A stretch of DNA of 64,000 bases from Chromatiales bacterium (GCA_002729495.1 PBYE01000032.1:96134-160133); one strand, 5' to 3'; counted from the stretch's first letter, positions 44,269 through 53,949 are shown. The notes: generated by a model from the letters alone, not told the origin. Numbers and translations: made by a program.

Positions 44269-45357
44269 TCAGTCCCAGTATTCGACTCCGGCCTGCTCCC
44301 TACCCTCGTCTGCACTGCTTTTGGCGGGGCCGGTACGGCGGCGAAAATCCTTGTCGCGATACATTGTGCGGTCAGCGAAGGTCATTATTTCCTGTATCGT
44401 GACGCCGCTGTCCGGATATATCGCCATGCCGACGTTAACCCCGACGCGCTGCATTTTACGCTCGAAGGACAGGGTGATGTTGTAAACATTCTGGCTCACC
44501 CGGTTGCAGACCTCCTGGGCAGCCGCATCGTCGGCTCCCGCAAGGTAAATGACAAACTCATCCCCGCCGTATCGCGCGACGAGGTCTGCCGACCTTATGC
44601 TCCGTTTCAGCGCATCGCCGACGGCAACCAGGACCCGATTGCCCTGCTCATGGCCATAACTGTCATTCAATGCCTGCAAGCCGTCGATATCGATCATCAA
44701 TATTGCGTAGGTTGACTCGGTAATTTCTGCCTTCTGATGTTCGGACTGCAGCAGCCGGGTAAAGGCCCGCATATTAAGCAACCCCGTTAACTCATCCTGG
44801 TAAGACAGCGCAGTTATACGATTTCTGGCAGTCAGGACATCACCGCTCAATGCTTTGACGACAACTGCAACAAGTACAAGCGGCAGTAATTCGGCAAACA
44901 GCGCAAAGTAGATAATCTGACCGGCCGGCCCTTCCTGGCTGCGCAAAAATACCCAAACCAGGCCGCAGGCAACAGTAATCATCAACATATGGCGATAACC
45001 CAGGCGCAAAGCTGCGTTGATTATCGGTATCAGCAACAGCATGAAATTGCCGGGGCCTGCCACGGTCAGCGAGGTGACCAGGATGAAAAGAATCATGCAG
45101 CCGCTGGAAACTGCTGCCTGTGCCCGCGGCGCTGCCTTGAATGTGGCCAGGTACTGAGTCAGCAATATCGCAACGGCAAAGACAGCCAGTTCGATAAGAA
45201 AAATAGCAAAGCCGGGGCCGCTATCGAGGTTGGCAAGCACGTACAATGACGCCGCCGCAGTAAGCAGGGTACTTAGCCTTATCGTTACGGTATTGCGCGA
45301 CCAATCCAACCACGACCCAAAAAAGGAACTGCCGTATTTGCGCGCTTTGAGGTCCAT
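44269..45357 (-). CDS. diguanylate cyclase with membrane sensor region
   Basis: A 362-residue protein. The N-terminal half carries about six hydrophobic segments (for example IRLSTLLTAAASLYVLANL, FAIFLIELAVFAVAILLTQ, FALFAELLPLVLVAVVV), so it sits in the inner membrane. The C-terminal GGDEF domain starts near LSYQDELTGLLNMRAF; the active site is RYGGDEFVIYL. The inhibitory I-site RSAD lies exactly five residues before GGDEF, so product inhibition is expected. It should make cyclic di-GMP. The signal sensed is unknown. It is followed 34 bases later by crcB on the same strand. Confidence 0.92.
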   Translation of the reverse strand: MDLKARKYGSSFFGSWLDWSRNTVTIRLSTLLTAAASLYVLANLDSGPGFAIFLIELAVFAVAILLTQYLATFKAAPRAQAAVSSGCMILFILVTSLTVAGPGNFMLLLIPIINAALRLGYRHMLMITVACGLVWVFLRSQEGPAGQIIYFALFAELLPLVLVAVVVKALSGDVLTARNRITALSYQDELTGLLNMRAFTRLLQSEHQKAEITESTYAILMIDIDGLQALNDSYGHEQGNRVLVAVGDALKRSIRSADLVARYGGDEFVIYLAGADDAAAQEVCNRVSQNVYNITLSFERKMQRVGVNVGMAIYPDSGVTIQEIMTFADRTMYRDKDFRRRTGPAKSSADEGREQAGVEYWD

Positions 45358-45372
45358 AGTAACCGCGCTACT

Positions 45373-46438
45373 TTACAGCCTGGCGTTGGCTGTCTGTACA
45401 ACGTCACTCACTGCCGGTTCAACAGCTTCGTCAAGCTGCAGCTCCTCCTGCAGATTGATAATCGTCTCAACAGAGACAAGCTTGTATCCCTGTTCGCTTA
45501 ATGCCGGCAACACTTCTTCAAGATAGTCCAGTGTGACAGTGTAGGGATGACCTATGGCAATCGCGTAACCGTTTCGGTCTGCCTGGCGTTTAAGGCGCTG
45601 AAACTGCCTTGCAACATGCTCTGACGTTGCTTCGTTGTCGAGAAAGACATGCCGCCTTGCGGCCGGAACACCTTTTTCTACTGCCATTTTGTATGGCAAC
45701 ACTGGAAGGCGTCGTATAGCTATCAACAAAAAACAGGTCGCCCCGGCGGCTCAACTCCTCCATAAGCCAGCGCATGTGGCCCGGATGGCGGGTAATAAGG
45801 CTCCCCATATGATTGTTTACACCGACAGCGTGCGGTACCGAATTGAGATCGGTCTGCAGGATATGGTCAAGCTGGCGACGCTTTGTGTCCAGCGATATCT
45901 CGCCTGGTCCTGCAATACGTTGCATCTGCATAGGCTGCATGGGCAAATGCAACATGACTTCTTTGCCGGCGGCAAAAGCGCGCTCTGCCAGGTAGGTGGC
46001 GTGCCGGGTATGCGGCATGATGGCGCAGGCAACCGGGCCTTCCAGCGCGACGGTGCGCTCGCCCGCGGTGCGCTGGTTACCGAGATCATCAATAATCACC
46101 GCGATAAGCGCTGCCGGTTTGATAATGGCAGGCGGTTCGATTTCGTCCTGCTCCCCGGGCTCAGCCGTGACTTCAGGCCCGGACTCAGTTGTGACAGGCG
46201 GATCTGAATCAACTATGACTGCCGGCTCGGCGCCGGTCAGTTCCGCCTGCTCATCTCCGGCCACTATAATTTCTTCCCCGGGGATGAAAATATTTTCGGC
46301 CACTTGCATCGTTTCGACCGGCTTAGCTTCCGCTCCAGATTCAGCCAGCAGGGGATATTTTTCATTGGCAACAGAAATGCCCGGCAAGAATATTGCCAGC
46401 ATGAAGAGTGTCAGATAGATTTTGGCAGCCCTGATCAT
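45373..46438 (-). pseudogene. yibQ: divergent polysaccharide deacetylase (YibQ family), frameshifted
   Basis: Two overlapping frames together make one YibQ-type protein. The first runs from the ATG at 46438 (good GGAAGGA site before it): a signal peptide (IYLTLFMLAIFLPGISVANE), a Glu/Pro-rich linker, then the deacetylase-like part IAVIIDDLGNQR, VACAIMPHTRHATYLAE, EVMLHLPMQP and GVNNHMGSLIT to FFVDSYTTPSSVA. The homologous continuation, YKMAVEKGVPAARRHVFLDNE through GHPYTVTLDYLEEVLP, is in the next frame. The break is near 45694, at GTTGCCATACAAAATGG; removing one base there would restore it. It may be a true mutation, a sequencing error, or recoding. Position between ctpA and other wall genes matches envC-yibQ context in relatives. 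Confidence 0.88.
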
Positions 46439-46502
46439 TAATCCTTCCGTGGATTGTGATTGCCTGGGTTCGGGTTCGGGCTTTGCTGATTCCTTGCCTC
46501 GG

Positions 46503-47747
46503 CTAATCCACACGACTCTGCAGGAACCTGCCGTCTTTAAGCAGTTCCAGCGCTTTGCGGAGCTGGGTATCGCCCTGCAACAACGCCGCACCTTCATCAG
46601 TTTGGTGTGCAGTAATGCCCGACAGCAGGTCACGGGTCGGATCTTCCTGAATCAGGACATCCGGCACGATACCTTCGCCATGAATGGATATTCCCGACGG
46701 CGTGTAATAACGCGACGTCGTGAGCTTGATGGCACGGCCATCTGACAAAGGCATAACGGTTTGCACCGATCCCTTACCAAAAGTTTGCTCGCCCGCTATC
46801 ATCGCACGGTCGTTGTCACGCAACGCGCCGGCTACAATCTCTGATGAAGATGCCGACCCGCCATTAACGAGTACAACCATCTTCGCGCCATCGAGAATAT
46901 CGCCCTTACTCGCCCGATGACTGAAATTGGCGTCCGGCACCCGGCCGATCGCGGAAACAATCATGCCGGTATCCAGAAATCCGTCTGATACGTCGACGGC
47001 TGCTTCCAGCACTCCGCCCGGGTTGTTACGCAGGTCAAGCACCACGCCCTGTAACTGGCCGGGGCTGGAGCGGCGCATTTTCTGTACCGCCTTACGCGTA
47101 TCCTTCCACGTTGTCTCGCTAAAGTGGGTAATACGCAGATAACCGTAATCATCCTCGAGCAGTTCGGAACGAACACTCTTAACCTGAACATTGTTACGAG
47201 TAACAAGAAAATTAATGGGCTCTGCTTCATTTTCACGTTCGACAGTAAGTTTTACCTTGCTGCCGGGTTCGCCGCGCATTCTGTTCACGGCCTGATCGAA
47301 GTTGGCTTCGTCGAGCTGTATATCATCAATGGCAACGATGATATCGCCTGACCGAAGGCCCGCTTTTTCAGCTGGCGTACCTTCGATAGCTGCAACAACC
47401 TGCACTTTGCCCTCATCCATATGCACTTCCAGCCCGACACCGGAATAGTTGCCGCTGGTGGATATACGTACTTCGTCGTATTCCTCGCTGTTGAGAAACT
47501 GCGAGTGGGGATCGAGGTCTTTCACCATGCCCCGGACCGCACTTTCTATAAGTACGGAATCCTCGACCGGCTCTACATACTCCTGCCGGACGCGTTCGAG
47601 CACCTCTGCGAGCAGCCGCGCATCGTCCCAGGGGAGGGTTTCTTCAGGCTGGCCCTTTTGGGCAAATACGCCCGAGCCGATCGAGATCGCAAGCCCGAAC
47701 AACATGCCAACCAGCAACAGCCAAAAACTTCTCTGCTTTAGCGTCAT
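46503..47747 (-). CDS. ctpA: C-terminal processing peptidase (S41 family)
   Basis: A 414-residue periplasmic serine protease. An N-terminal signal/anchor (FWLLLVGMLFGLAISIGSG) is followed by a helical region with VRGMVKDLDPHSQFLN, a PDZ domain (VGLEVHMDEGKVQVVAAIEGTPAEKAGLRSGD split around residue 100-130), and the catalytic domain. The catalytic serine is in LVNGGSASSSEIVAGAL and the lysine in TFGKGSVQTV, the Ser-Lys dyad of CtpA/Prc. Targets are likely periplasmic murein hydrolases or other wall enzymes. The order envC-ctpA-yibQ on one strand, with short gaps, is conserved in many proteobacteria. Confidence 0.94.
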   Translation of the reverse strand: MTLKQRSFWLLLVGMLFGLAISIGSGVFAQKGQPEETLPWDDARLLAEVLERVRQEYVEPVEDSVLIESAVRGMVKDLDPHSQFLNSEEYDEVRISTSGNYSGVGLEVHMDEGKVQVVAAIEGTPAEKAGLRSGDIIVAIDDIQLDEANFDQAVNRMRGEPGSKVKLTVERENEAEPINFLVTRNNVQVKSVRSELLEDDYGYLRITHFSETTWKDTRKAVQKMRRSSPGQLQGVVLDLRNNPGGVLEAAVDVSDGFLDTGMIVSAIGRVPDANFSHRASKGDILDGAKMVVLVNGGSASSSEIVAGALRDNDRAMIAGEQTFGKGSVQTVMPLSDGRAIKLTTSRYYTPSGISIHGEGIVPDVLIQEDPTRDLLSGITAHQTDEGAALLQGDTQLRKALELLKDGRFLQSRVD

Positions 47748-47874
47748 TCCTATCTTCTACCCGTTTCGCTCTGAGGCGGGCGGTATCACCTTAGCATAGG
47801 CCCCATGGGCCGTGGAATGGCGTAAGTTCTCATTTTTAAAGGTATTTCAAGCCGACATAGCCAAATATTGTGAC

Positions 47875-49011
47875 CTATTTAATCCAGCTTCGGGGGTTAA
47901 CCGGGTCTCCGTCCTTGCGAATTTCGAAGTACAACCCGGCTGTTGCTTGCCCTCCGCTGTCGCCGACATGGCCGATAGGCTCACCGGGGCTGACCCATTC
48001 GCCAACCTCTTTCAACAGATCCTGGTTGTGTCCGTAAAGGCTCATGTAACCATCACCGTGTTCAATAATGGTGAGCAGGCCCATGCCATCAAGCCAGTCA
48101 GAAAAGATTACCCGGCCGTGATAGACGGCCCTCACTTCACTACCGGCAGGTGCACCCAGCAAAATGCCGGTCCACCTGAGGCTGCCATCGGCACGTGACT
48201 GGCCAAAATTTTTCAGCACCGGGCCATCAGCGGGCCATGACAAACTTGCAGTTCTGCCGGCGAAAGGCGCTGCATCGAATGCCGGCATTTCCGGCAATAT
48301 CCGGGCCAGTGACGCAACAAGTTCCGTCAATTCAGCCGCCTGGGCCTGCAGCTTGCTGATTTCTGCATCTTTTGAATCGATGCTGGAACTGATTTTGCTC
48401 AGGAGCTTTGCGCGCTCGGCCCGCGTTTCCGCCAGGTCTTCCAGTTTTTTGGCCGCCGAGTCCTCAAGCTTTGCCAGTTCGCGAGCTTTTTCTTGTATTT
48501 CAAGTCGCGTTAATTCGAGTTTTATGATCGTCTTGCGCAATATCTCGATTGCGCTGCTGCGCTGGCGGGATAAATATCCATAGTAGGTCATGCGCCGGCC
48601 AAACCCCGTCGCATCTTTTTGATTAAGCGCGACGCGCAGCCACTCTTCGTCGCCATTGATATACGCAACCCGCAACTGCTTGCTCAGGACACGGCGTTGC
48701 TCTTCGAGCTCGGCGCGTTGGCGGTCTGCCTGGCGTTCGAGTTCACGCTGGCGGCGGCCAGTCTCGCTCAACCGGGCGCGCACATCCGCAAGCTCACGAC
48801 GCGCCTTCTGTTCAGACTGCTCTACCCTGGCGAGCGCTTGTTCCGCCCGGGTTCTCTGTCGTCCTTCCCGCTCGAGTTCAACCCGCAAGGCATCGATACG
48901 ATCGCGCACGGCCTCGAGCTCTGCACTGGCCTCTTCCCGGGAGGCCTGTGCCTGGACGACCGATCCAGCCAGCAGGCTCAGCATTGCCAGCGCGCAAATA
49001 CACTTTCTCAT
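47875..49011 (-). CDS. envC: EnvC-like murein hydrolase activator
   Basis: A 378-residue periplasmic protein. A signal peptide (ICALAMLSLLAGSVVQAQA) precedes about 200 residues of coiled coil rich in E, R, A and L, then a C-terminal LytM/M23 domain (SWPADGPVLKNFGQ through EIRKDGDPVNPRSWI). The metal-binding residues of active M23 enzymes are missing: GILLGAP takes the place of the HxGxD-type strand and GLYFEIR replaces the HLHFE type. So it should be an activator of amidases at division, like EnvC, and not itself a peptidase. In E. coli it is held in the FtsEX system. Confidence 0.92.
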   Translation of the reverse strand: MRKCICALAMLSLLAGSVVQAQASREEASAELEAVRDRIDALRVELEREGRQRTRAEQALARVEQSEQKARRELADVRARLSETGRRQRELERQADRQRAELEEQRRVLSKQLRVAYINGDEEWLRVALNQKDATGFGRRMTYYGYLSRQRSSAIEILRKTIIKLELTRLEIQEKARELAKLEDSAAKKLEDLAETRAERAKLLSKISSSIDSKDAEISKLQAQAAELTELVASLARILPEMPAFDAAPFAGRTASLSWPADGPVLKNFGQSRADGSLRWTGILLGAPAGSEVRAVYHGRVIFSDWLDGMGLLTIIEHGDGYMSLYGHNQDLLKEVGEWVSPGEPIGHVGDSGGQATAGLYFEIRKDGDPVNPRSWIK

Positions 49012-49111
49012 GAGATCGCGAGTGTAGGCGATTCCTTAAAGCTTGGCGACAGGGCCGGAACCCGTACCGGGCCAGACAAGGTATAATTCGCGCCCATTGT
49101 CAGGAGGCTCT

Positions 49112-49531
49112 ATGCAAGAATTTGTTGAATTTTCCTCGAACAACGCATTTCTGGTGAGCGGATTATTTGCCAGCGCGTTGGCAGTTATTTTTTTTGAGTT
49201 ACGAATTAAGACGCGCAACATCAGCAGCCTTAGTGCGCCGTTGGCTGTACAGTTAATTAATAGCGGAGCAACAGTAGTTGATATTCGCGATGCAGATAAA
49301 TTTTCCGTAGGTCATATCGGTAGTGCGCGCAACATCCCGGAAGCAGAGCTGTTGAAAAACCCGGAGAACGTTACCAAGAAAAATAAGCAGGCTTTGCTCA
49401 TTTGCGATACGGGTGCACGTAGTGCCGAATGCGCCACGCGGCTACGCAAAAATGGTATAGATAATATTTTCAGCCTGAAAGGCGGCATTGCCGCCTGGCA
49501 GGAACAGAATTTGCCAGTGGTCAGCGACTAG
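49112..49531 (+). CDS. rhodanese-like protein (YibN type), membrane-anchored
   Basis: A 139-residue protein with one N-terminal transmembrane helix (FLVSGLFASALAVIFFEL) and a single rhodanese domain. VVDIRDADKFSVGHIGSARNIP is followed by the active-site loop LICDTGARSAECA, with the catalytic cysteine present. The start at 49112 has a perfect AGGAGG 6 bases upstream. Gene order yibN-grxC-secB-gpsA is the same as in E. coli. The exact sulfur acceptor is unknown. Confidence 0.92.
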   Translation: MQEFVEFSSNNAFLVSGLFASALAVIFFELRIKTRNISSLSAPLAVQLINSGATVVDIRDADKFSVGHIGSARNIPEAELLKNPENVTKKNKQALLICDTGARSAECATRLRKNGIDNIFSLKGGIAAWQEQNLPVVSD

Positions 49532-49541
49532 CAGATATTGT

Positions 49542-49808
49542 ATGAGTGCGGTTAAGGTGCGTATGTACACCACTCCCTGGTGTGGTTTTTGTGCGGCCGC
49601 GCGGAAATTGCTCGGCACCAAGGGTATCGAGTTCGAGGATATTGACGTCAGTATGGACCCAAAACTGCGCCAGCAAATGACCGACTTAAGCGGAGGTGCG
49701 ACCGTGCCGCAAATATTAATCGACGATAAGCCCGTAGGCGGCTACGATGAAATAGCAGCGCTTGACTCCACAGGTGAGCTCGACCAGATGCTCAACCCGG
49801 ATTCCTGA
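49542..49808 (+). CDS. grxC: glutaredoxin 3
   Basis: An 88-residue glutaredoxin. The active site is W13-C14-G-F-C17 (CGFC) instead of the usual CPYC; two redox cysteines are kept. TVPQILIDDKPVGGYDEIAALD contains the cis-proline and the glutathione-binding GG. It reduces disulfides such as that of ribonucleotide reductase. It starts 10 bases after the rhodanese stop and is followed by secB. Confidence 0.95.
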   Translation: MSAVKVRMYTTPWCGFCAAARKLLGTKGIEFEDIDVSMDPKLRQQMTDLSGGATVPQILIDDKPVGGYDEIAALDSTGELDQMLNPDS

Positions 49809-49843
49809 TAACGAGGGTAGCCGCAAGTGGAACGAGGACTACA

Positions 49844-50335
49844 ATGACCGACGAACAGGCGCCAAACACTGGCAACGGCAATGGCAGCGCCTCGGGCGAG
49901 GCCAATACGCGGGCATTTCTGTTACAGCAGCTCTATGTAAAAGACCTGTCGTTTGAAGCGCCCAACACTCCAAAAATATTCCTGGAAAGCGAGCTTGAGC
50001 CTGAAACGGAGCTCAATATTCGTAACTCTCATTCCTCCGTCGGCGAAAATCTTTATGAAGTCATCCTCCATATCAGCGTCCACGCAAAGAAAGGCGATCA
50101 GACTATTTTTCTGGTTGAACTGGACCAGGCGGGCCTGTTCGTCCTGAAGGGTTACAGTGCGGAAGAATGCAGCACGTTGCTCGGCACCCAATGCCCGGGG
50201 ACCCTTTTTCCGTACGCACGTGAGGCAGTTTCCGCAACGGTAGGTAAAGGTGGGTTTCCTCCACTGATGCTGCAACCGATTAATTTCGACTTGTTATACG
50301 CACGTGCCAGGGAAAAAAGCGAAGCTCAGGACTGA
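49844..50335 (+). CDS. secB: protein-export chaperone SecB
   Basis: A 163-residue cytoplasmic chaperone that keeps precursors unfolded for SecA. After a glycine/asparagine-rich lead, FLLQQLYVKDLSFEAPNTPKIF is the family start. TIFLVELDQAGLFVLKGYSAEE and the SecA-contacting CPGTLFPYAREAVSATVGKGGFPPLMLQPINFDLLY follow. Intact and of normal length. SecB usually forms a tetramer. Operon with grxC and gpsA. Confidence 0.96.
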   Translation: MTDEQAPNTGNGNGSASGEANTRAFLLQQLYVKDLSFEAPNTPKIFLESELEPETELNIRNSHSSVGENLYEVILHISVHAKKGDQTIFLVELDQAGLFVLKGYSAEECSTLLGTQCPGTLFPYAREAVSATVGKGGFPPLMLQPINFDLLYARAREKSEAQD

Positions 50336-50344
50336 CAACTTCAA

Positions 50345-51352
50345 ATGAATGCCACAGCGTCAGACATCGGGGTAATAGGCGCCGGATCGTGGGGCACCGC
50401 GCTTGCGATTCAGCTTAGCCGTGCCGGTCAGTCGCCCGCACTGTGGGGGCGTGAGCCGGAAGTTATAGACTCACTCGAAAACAAGCGCTGCAACAGTGTC
50501 TTTTTACCGGATATCAAGGTGCCGGAAAATATTCAGGTCACTGCAGATCTAAACGAACTGGTGCAAAGCCACCGTGACTTGTTGATCTGTGTGCCCAGCC
50601 ATGTGTTCCGGTCCATACTGGAAGCGGTAAAGCCGCATATGCGTGATGATGCACGTATCGCGTGGGCAACCAAGGGTTTCGAAGTCAGCACGGGCAAGCT
50701 GCCGCACGAGGTTGCCGAGGAAACGCTCGGGACATCCGTGCCGCTGGCCGTTTTATCCGGGCCGACCTTTGCCCGGGAAGTCGGGCAGGGATTGCCGACC
50801 GCGATGACTGTTGCGTCAACTGACAGCAAATTTGCCGAGGACCTTGCCGGTAGTTTGTCGGCTGATAGTTTTCGCGCCTATACATCAGCTGACATGGTTG
50901 GTGTTGAAGTCGGTGGTGCAGTCAAAAACGTACTTGCGATTGCAACAGGTATGTCAGACGGCCTGGGCTTTGGCGCGAACACCCGCGTCGCGCTAATTAC
51001 CCGCGGATTGGCTGAACTCACACGTCTCGGTGTTGCACTGGGTGGCTCACCCGATACTTTTATGGGGCTGTCCGGAATGGGCGACCTGGTGCTGACCTGT
51101 ACTGATGATCAGTCACGTAACCGGCGCATGGGGCTTGGTCTTGCAGCCGGCAAAAGTATTGATGAAATGGCAGAGGAAATCGGCCAGGTTGTTGAAGGCG
51201 TGAAAGCAGCGGCGGCTGTGCACAAGGTTGCCGGCGAACTCGGTGTGGAAATGCCCATCTGCGAGCAGGCCTACAAGCTTTTGTATGAAGGCGGCTCACC
51301 GGAAGAAGCTGTGCAGGTGCTGATGAAGCGCGAAGTGAAACCTGAAACCTGA
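50345..51352 (+). CDS. gpsA: glycerol-3-phosphate dehydrogenase [NAD(P)+]
   Basis: A 335-residue biosynthetic enzyme that reduces dihydroxyacetone phosphate to sn-glycerol 3-phosphate for phospholipids. NAD(P) site IGVIGAGSWGTALAIQL at the start; VPSHVFRSIL, WATKGFE, LSGPTFAREV and the catalytic lysine region VGVEVGGAVKNVLAIATG; and substrate-binding GLSGMGDLVLTCT with SRNRRMG. It begins 9 bases after secB. cysE, which follows in E. coli, is missing here; trmL comes next but on the other strand. Confidence 0.96.
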   Translation: MNATASDIGVIGAGSWGTALAIQLSRAGQSPALWGREPEVIDSLENKRCNSVFLPDIKVPENIQVTADLNELVQSHRDLLICVPSHVFRSILEAVKPHMRDDARIAWATKGFEVSTGKLPHEVAEETLGTSVPLAVLSGPTFAREVGQGLPTAMTVASTDSKFAEDLAGSLSADSFRAYTSADMVGVEVGGAVKNVLAIATGMSDGLGFGANTRVALITRGLAELTRLGVALGGSPDTFMGLSGMGDLVLTCTDDQSRNRRMGLGLAAGKSIDEMAEEIGQVVEGVKAAAAVHKVAGELGVEMPICEQAYKLLYEGGSPEEAVQVLMKREVKPET

Positions 51353-51461
51353 ATATTTCACCGGCAATAAAAATAGCGCCGGGCCGTCCCTGGCCGCAAA
51401 CGCTACGGTTCCAATTTACAAAGATGCCCGATTGCCAACTGTGACCTGCGTCACGCTCTGC

Positions 51462-51926
51462 TTACTTACCGCCCTCAAAACCGCATTGCCGCCAAGCTTC
51501 GTACAAAAGCACCGCTGCCGCATTAGACAGGTTCAGGCTACGGTTGTCCGGTCGCATGGGGATGCGCAGGCGCTGGTCCGGCGGCAGCTCGTCAAGAACA
51601 GCCTGCGGCAATCCACGGGTTTCCGGGCCGAACAGGAATGCATTCCCCGGCCGGTAGCTGCCCTCCGTGTAGCTGCGGCTACCTCGCGTGGAAAGCGCAT
51701 AAACCAGCGGATTATCGAGACTGCCCAGACAATCCTCCAGGGATGCATGTTCCCGTACCGCTGCAAATTCGCGGTAATCCAGCCCCGCACGTCTCAGTTT
51801 GCGGTCATCCAGTTCGAAACCCAGCGGATGCACCAGGTGTAACGTCGTGCCGGTGTTGGCGCAAACGCGTATGATATTGCCCGTGTTAGGGGGTATCTCC
51901 GGCTGATAAAGAATCAGTTCAAACAC
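51462..51926 (-). CDS. trmL: tRNA (cytidine(34)-2'-O)-methyltransferase
   Basis: A 154-residue SPOUT-class methyltransferase that modifies the wobble base of tRNA-Leu isoacceptors. Family pattern: MFELILYQPEIPPNTGNIIR at the start, LHLVHPLGFELDDRKLRRAGLDY, the SAM-knot FLFGPETRGLP, and MRPDNRSLNLSNAAAVLLYEA near the C-terminus. It is oriented toward gpsA with 109 bases between the two stops and only 28 bases from the divergent pyrD start. Confidence 0.95.
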   Translation of the reverse strand: MFELILYQPEIPPNTGNIIRVCANTGTTLHLVHPLGFELDDRKLRRAGLDYREFAAVREHASLEDCLGSLDNPLVYALSTRGSRSYTEGSYRPGNAFLFGPETRGLPQAVLDELPPDQRLRIPMRPDNRSLNLSNAAAVLLYEAWRQCGFEGGK

Positions 51927-51954
51927 GCTGTAGAAGTATTCCTGAAAAAAATAA

Positions 51955-52938
51955 ATGATGTCCGACGTGGATAAAAAACTACCCGGCAGCCTGGCCCTCG
52001 ACTACAGTGGCCTGCAAATGAACTCGCCTGTTGTGCTGCTGTCCGGGTGTGTTGGCTTTGGCGAAGAATACACCCGGGTAGCGGGCTTCTCTAATCGCGA
52101 TGCAGGCGCAATCATACTGAAGGGTACAACGCGGGAACCGCGACTGGGAAATCCACCACACCGGATATATGAAACACCCGCCGGCATGTTGAACGCGATC
52201 GGCCTGCAGAACCCCGGTGTGGATGAAGTTGTAGATAATATTCTGCCGACCCTGGATTTCAGCGAGACACGTTTTATCGCAAATATTTGCGGGTCAACGG
52301 TTGAAGACTACGCGGCCGTTACAAAACGATTTGACGACTCAGCGATAGATGCCATTGAGATCAATATCTCTTGCCCGAACATAAAAGAAGGCGGTGTATC
52401 CTTCGGTAACGATCCCGACATGTCGGCAAGGGTGGTCGAAGCATGTCGTGCAGAGACAACCAAACCTCTCATCACAAAATTATCTCCCAACCAGACCGAT
52501 ATCCAGGAAAATGCGCGGCGCTGTATAGAAGCAGGCAGTGACGGACTCGCAGTCATTAATACCCTTATGGGTATGGCCATCAATACCGAAACACGTGAAC
52601 CGATTATCGGCAATATACAGGGCGGCCTCTCCGGTCCGGCAATAAAGCCAATTGCTTTACTAAAGGTAAAGCAGGTGTACGAAGTCGCTGGCCCATATAA
52701 CGTGCCGATAATCGGCCAGGGCGGTATCACGACCGCCGGCGATGCAATCGAGTTTCTGATTGCGGGCGCAACGGCCGTAGGTATAGGAACTGCTTTGTTC
52801 TACGATCCACTGGTATGCAAATCAATTAATGCCGGAATCGCCGATTACCTCGACAAACATAACTTCGAAAATATTTCGGGCCTGGTGGGCACTATGCGCA
52901 TCAGGGACAACGAACTGGACGAAGCCGCGTCAGGCTAA
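51955..52938 (+). CDS. pyrD: dihydroorotate dehydrogenase, class 1B type
   Basis: A 327-residue FMN enzyme converting dihydroorotate to orotate. The catalytic base is C140 in [12 protein letters not shown], which marks class 1 (cytosolic); class 2, the membrane form usual in gammaproteobacteria, uses serine and has an N-terminal membrane helix. Other class 1B signs are [22 protein letters not shown] and [10 protein letters not shown] with [16 protein letters not shown]-like [20 protein letters not shown]. The partner PyrK (FAD/2Fe-2S electron transfer subunit) is not adjacent in this window. So it may be a horizontal replacement, a second enzyme, or a related flavoprotein. Confidence 0.8.
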   Translation: MMSDVDKKLPGSLALDYSGLQMNSPVVLLSGCVGFGEEYTRVAGFSNRDAGAIILKGTTREPRLGNPPHRIYETPAGMLNAIGLQNPGVDEVVDNILPTLDFSETRFIANICGSTVEDYAAVTKRFDDSAIDAIEINISCPNIKEGGVSFGNDPDMSARVVEACRAETTKPLITKLSPNQTDIQENARRCIEAGSDGLAVINTLMGMAINTETREPIIGNIQGGLSGPAIKPIALLKVKQVYEVAGPYNVPIIGQGGITTAGDAIEFLIAGATAVGIGTALFYDPLVCKSINAGIADYLDKHNFENISGLVGTMRIRDNELDEAASG

Positions 52939-52969
52939 TATCAGTAACTATACGAAGAAAGGAACCAAC

Positions 52970-53452
52970 ATGAGTCAACAGTGGGACACACACCCAGAGA
53001 TGCAAATTGATGCTGCCAAAACATACAGTTGCAGCGTAGAAACGGACAAGGGAACAATAAACATAGCCCTGTTTGCCGACGCTGCGCCTAAAACCGTCAA
53101 TAACTTCGTGTTTCTAGCGCAGCAGGGTTTCTATGATGGAATTACTTTTCATCGTGTCATCGCTGATTTCATGGTTCAGGGCGGTGACCCGACAGGCTCG
53201 GGGATGGGGGGTCCGGGTTATCGTTTTGAAGATGAATTTGATGGCAATCCGCATACACATGAGGCGGGGTCACTCTCAATGGCAAACGCCGGCCCGGGAA
53301 CGAACGGCAGCCAGTTTTTTATCTGTCACGGACCGCAACCACACCTGAACGGCAAGCACACGGTATTCGGCAAGGTGACCGAAGGGCAGGATATTGTCGA
53401 CGCTATCGCCCAGGGTGATGCAATGGTGAAAGTTACGATTACAGAGAGTTAG
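52970..53452 (+). CDS. peptidylprolyl isomerase, cyclophilin type
   Basis: A 160-residue cytoplasmic cyclophilin that speeds cis-trans proline isomerisation. The active-site arginine is in [36 protein letters not shown] and [14 protein letters not shown] complete the fold signature. No signal peptide. The start ATG at 52970 has AAAGGAACCAAC before it. It lies 31 bases after pyrD. Confidence 0.94.
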   Translation: MSQQWDTHPEMQIDAAKTYSCSVETDKGTINIALFADAAPKTVNNFVFLAQQGFYDGITFHRVIADFMVQGGDPTGSGMGGPGYRFEDEFDGNPHTHEAGSLSMANAGPGTNGSQFFICHGPQPHLNGKHTVFGKVTEGQDIVDAIAQGDAMVKVTITES

Positions 53453-53475
53453 CCCGCACGACGGAGGATTCATTT

Positions 53476-53949
53476 ATGTCGAGATTTATTATTAAATATC
53501 CCAAAAGTATTACACGACATATTTTTCCAGGAATATTTCTTATAGCGCTCGTTAACAACCCTGCGGTAGCCGACGAAGTCAACGACGCGGCGGCATCCTG
53601 GGCTGCGACTGGCATAACAGACTACAGCTATACGCTGACCCGGCGTGTCATGTGGGGAGTGACCAGTATCGCGTTGATTGAGGTACGCGACGGGCTCGTG
53701 GTTTCAGCCGGAAACATTATCAAGAGAACCAATCCGGTACCCGAAGGTGAGCTGGATGAAGACAGCATTTTGCGTAAGACAATAACCGACCTGCTGAACG
53801 ACATCCGCACTCGTGAAGATTTTATTCGCGCAACTTTTGATCCGAACCTGGGTCACCCGGTAAATATCTTTTACCGAAATGCGGACTTTGAAGAGGCCGA
53901 AGACCAGCTGGAGATCAGGGACTTCACGGTTCTGTCGGATGCCGGCTGA
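53476..53949 (+). CDS. DUF6174-like exported protein, function unknown
   Basis: A 157-residue protein with an N-terminal signal (TRHIFPGIFLIALVNNPAVADE, cleavage near ADE). The mature part has the pattern W.A.GITDYSYTLTR, VRDGLVVSAG, and a C-terminal FDPNLGHPVNIFYRN, which resembles the DUF6174 family. No catalytic residues are known. The start is preceded by GGAGGATT. Its stop overlaps the following acetyltransferase by 11 bases, so the two are probably co-translated. Confidence 0.78.
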   Translation: MSRFIIKYPKSITRHIFPGIFLIALVNNPAVADEVNDAAASWAATGITDYSYTLTRRVMWGVTSIALIEVRDGLVVSAGNIIKRTNPVPEGELDEDSILRKTITDLLNDIRTREDFIRATFDPNLGHPVNIFYRNADFEEAEDQLEIRDFTVLSDAG

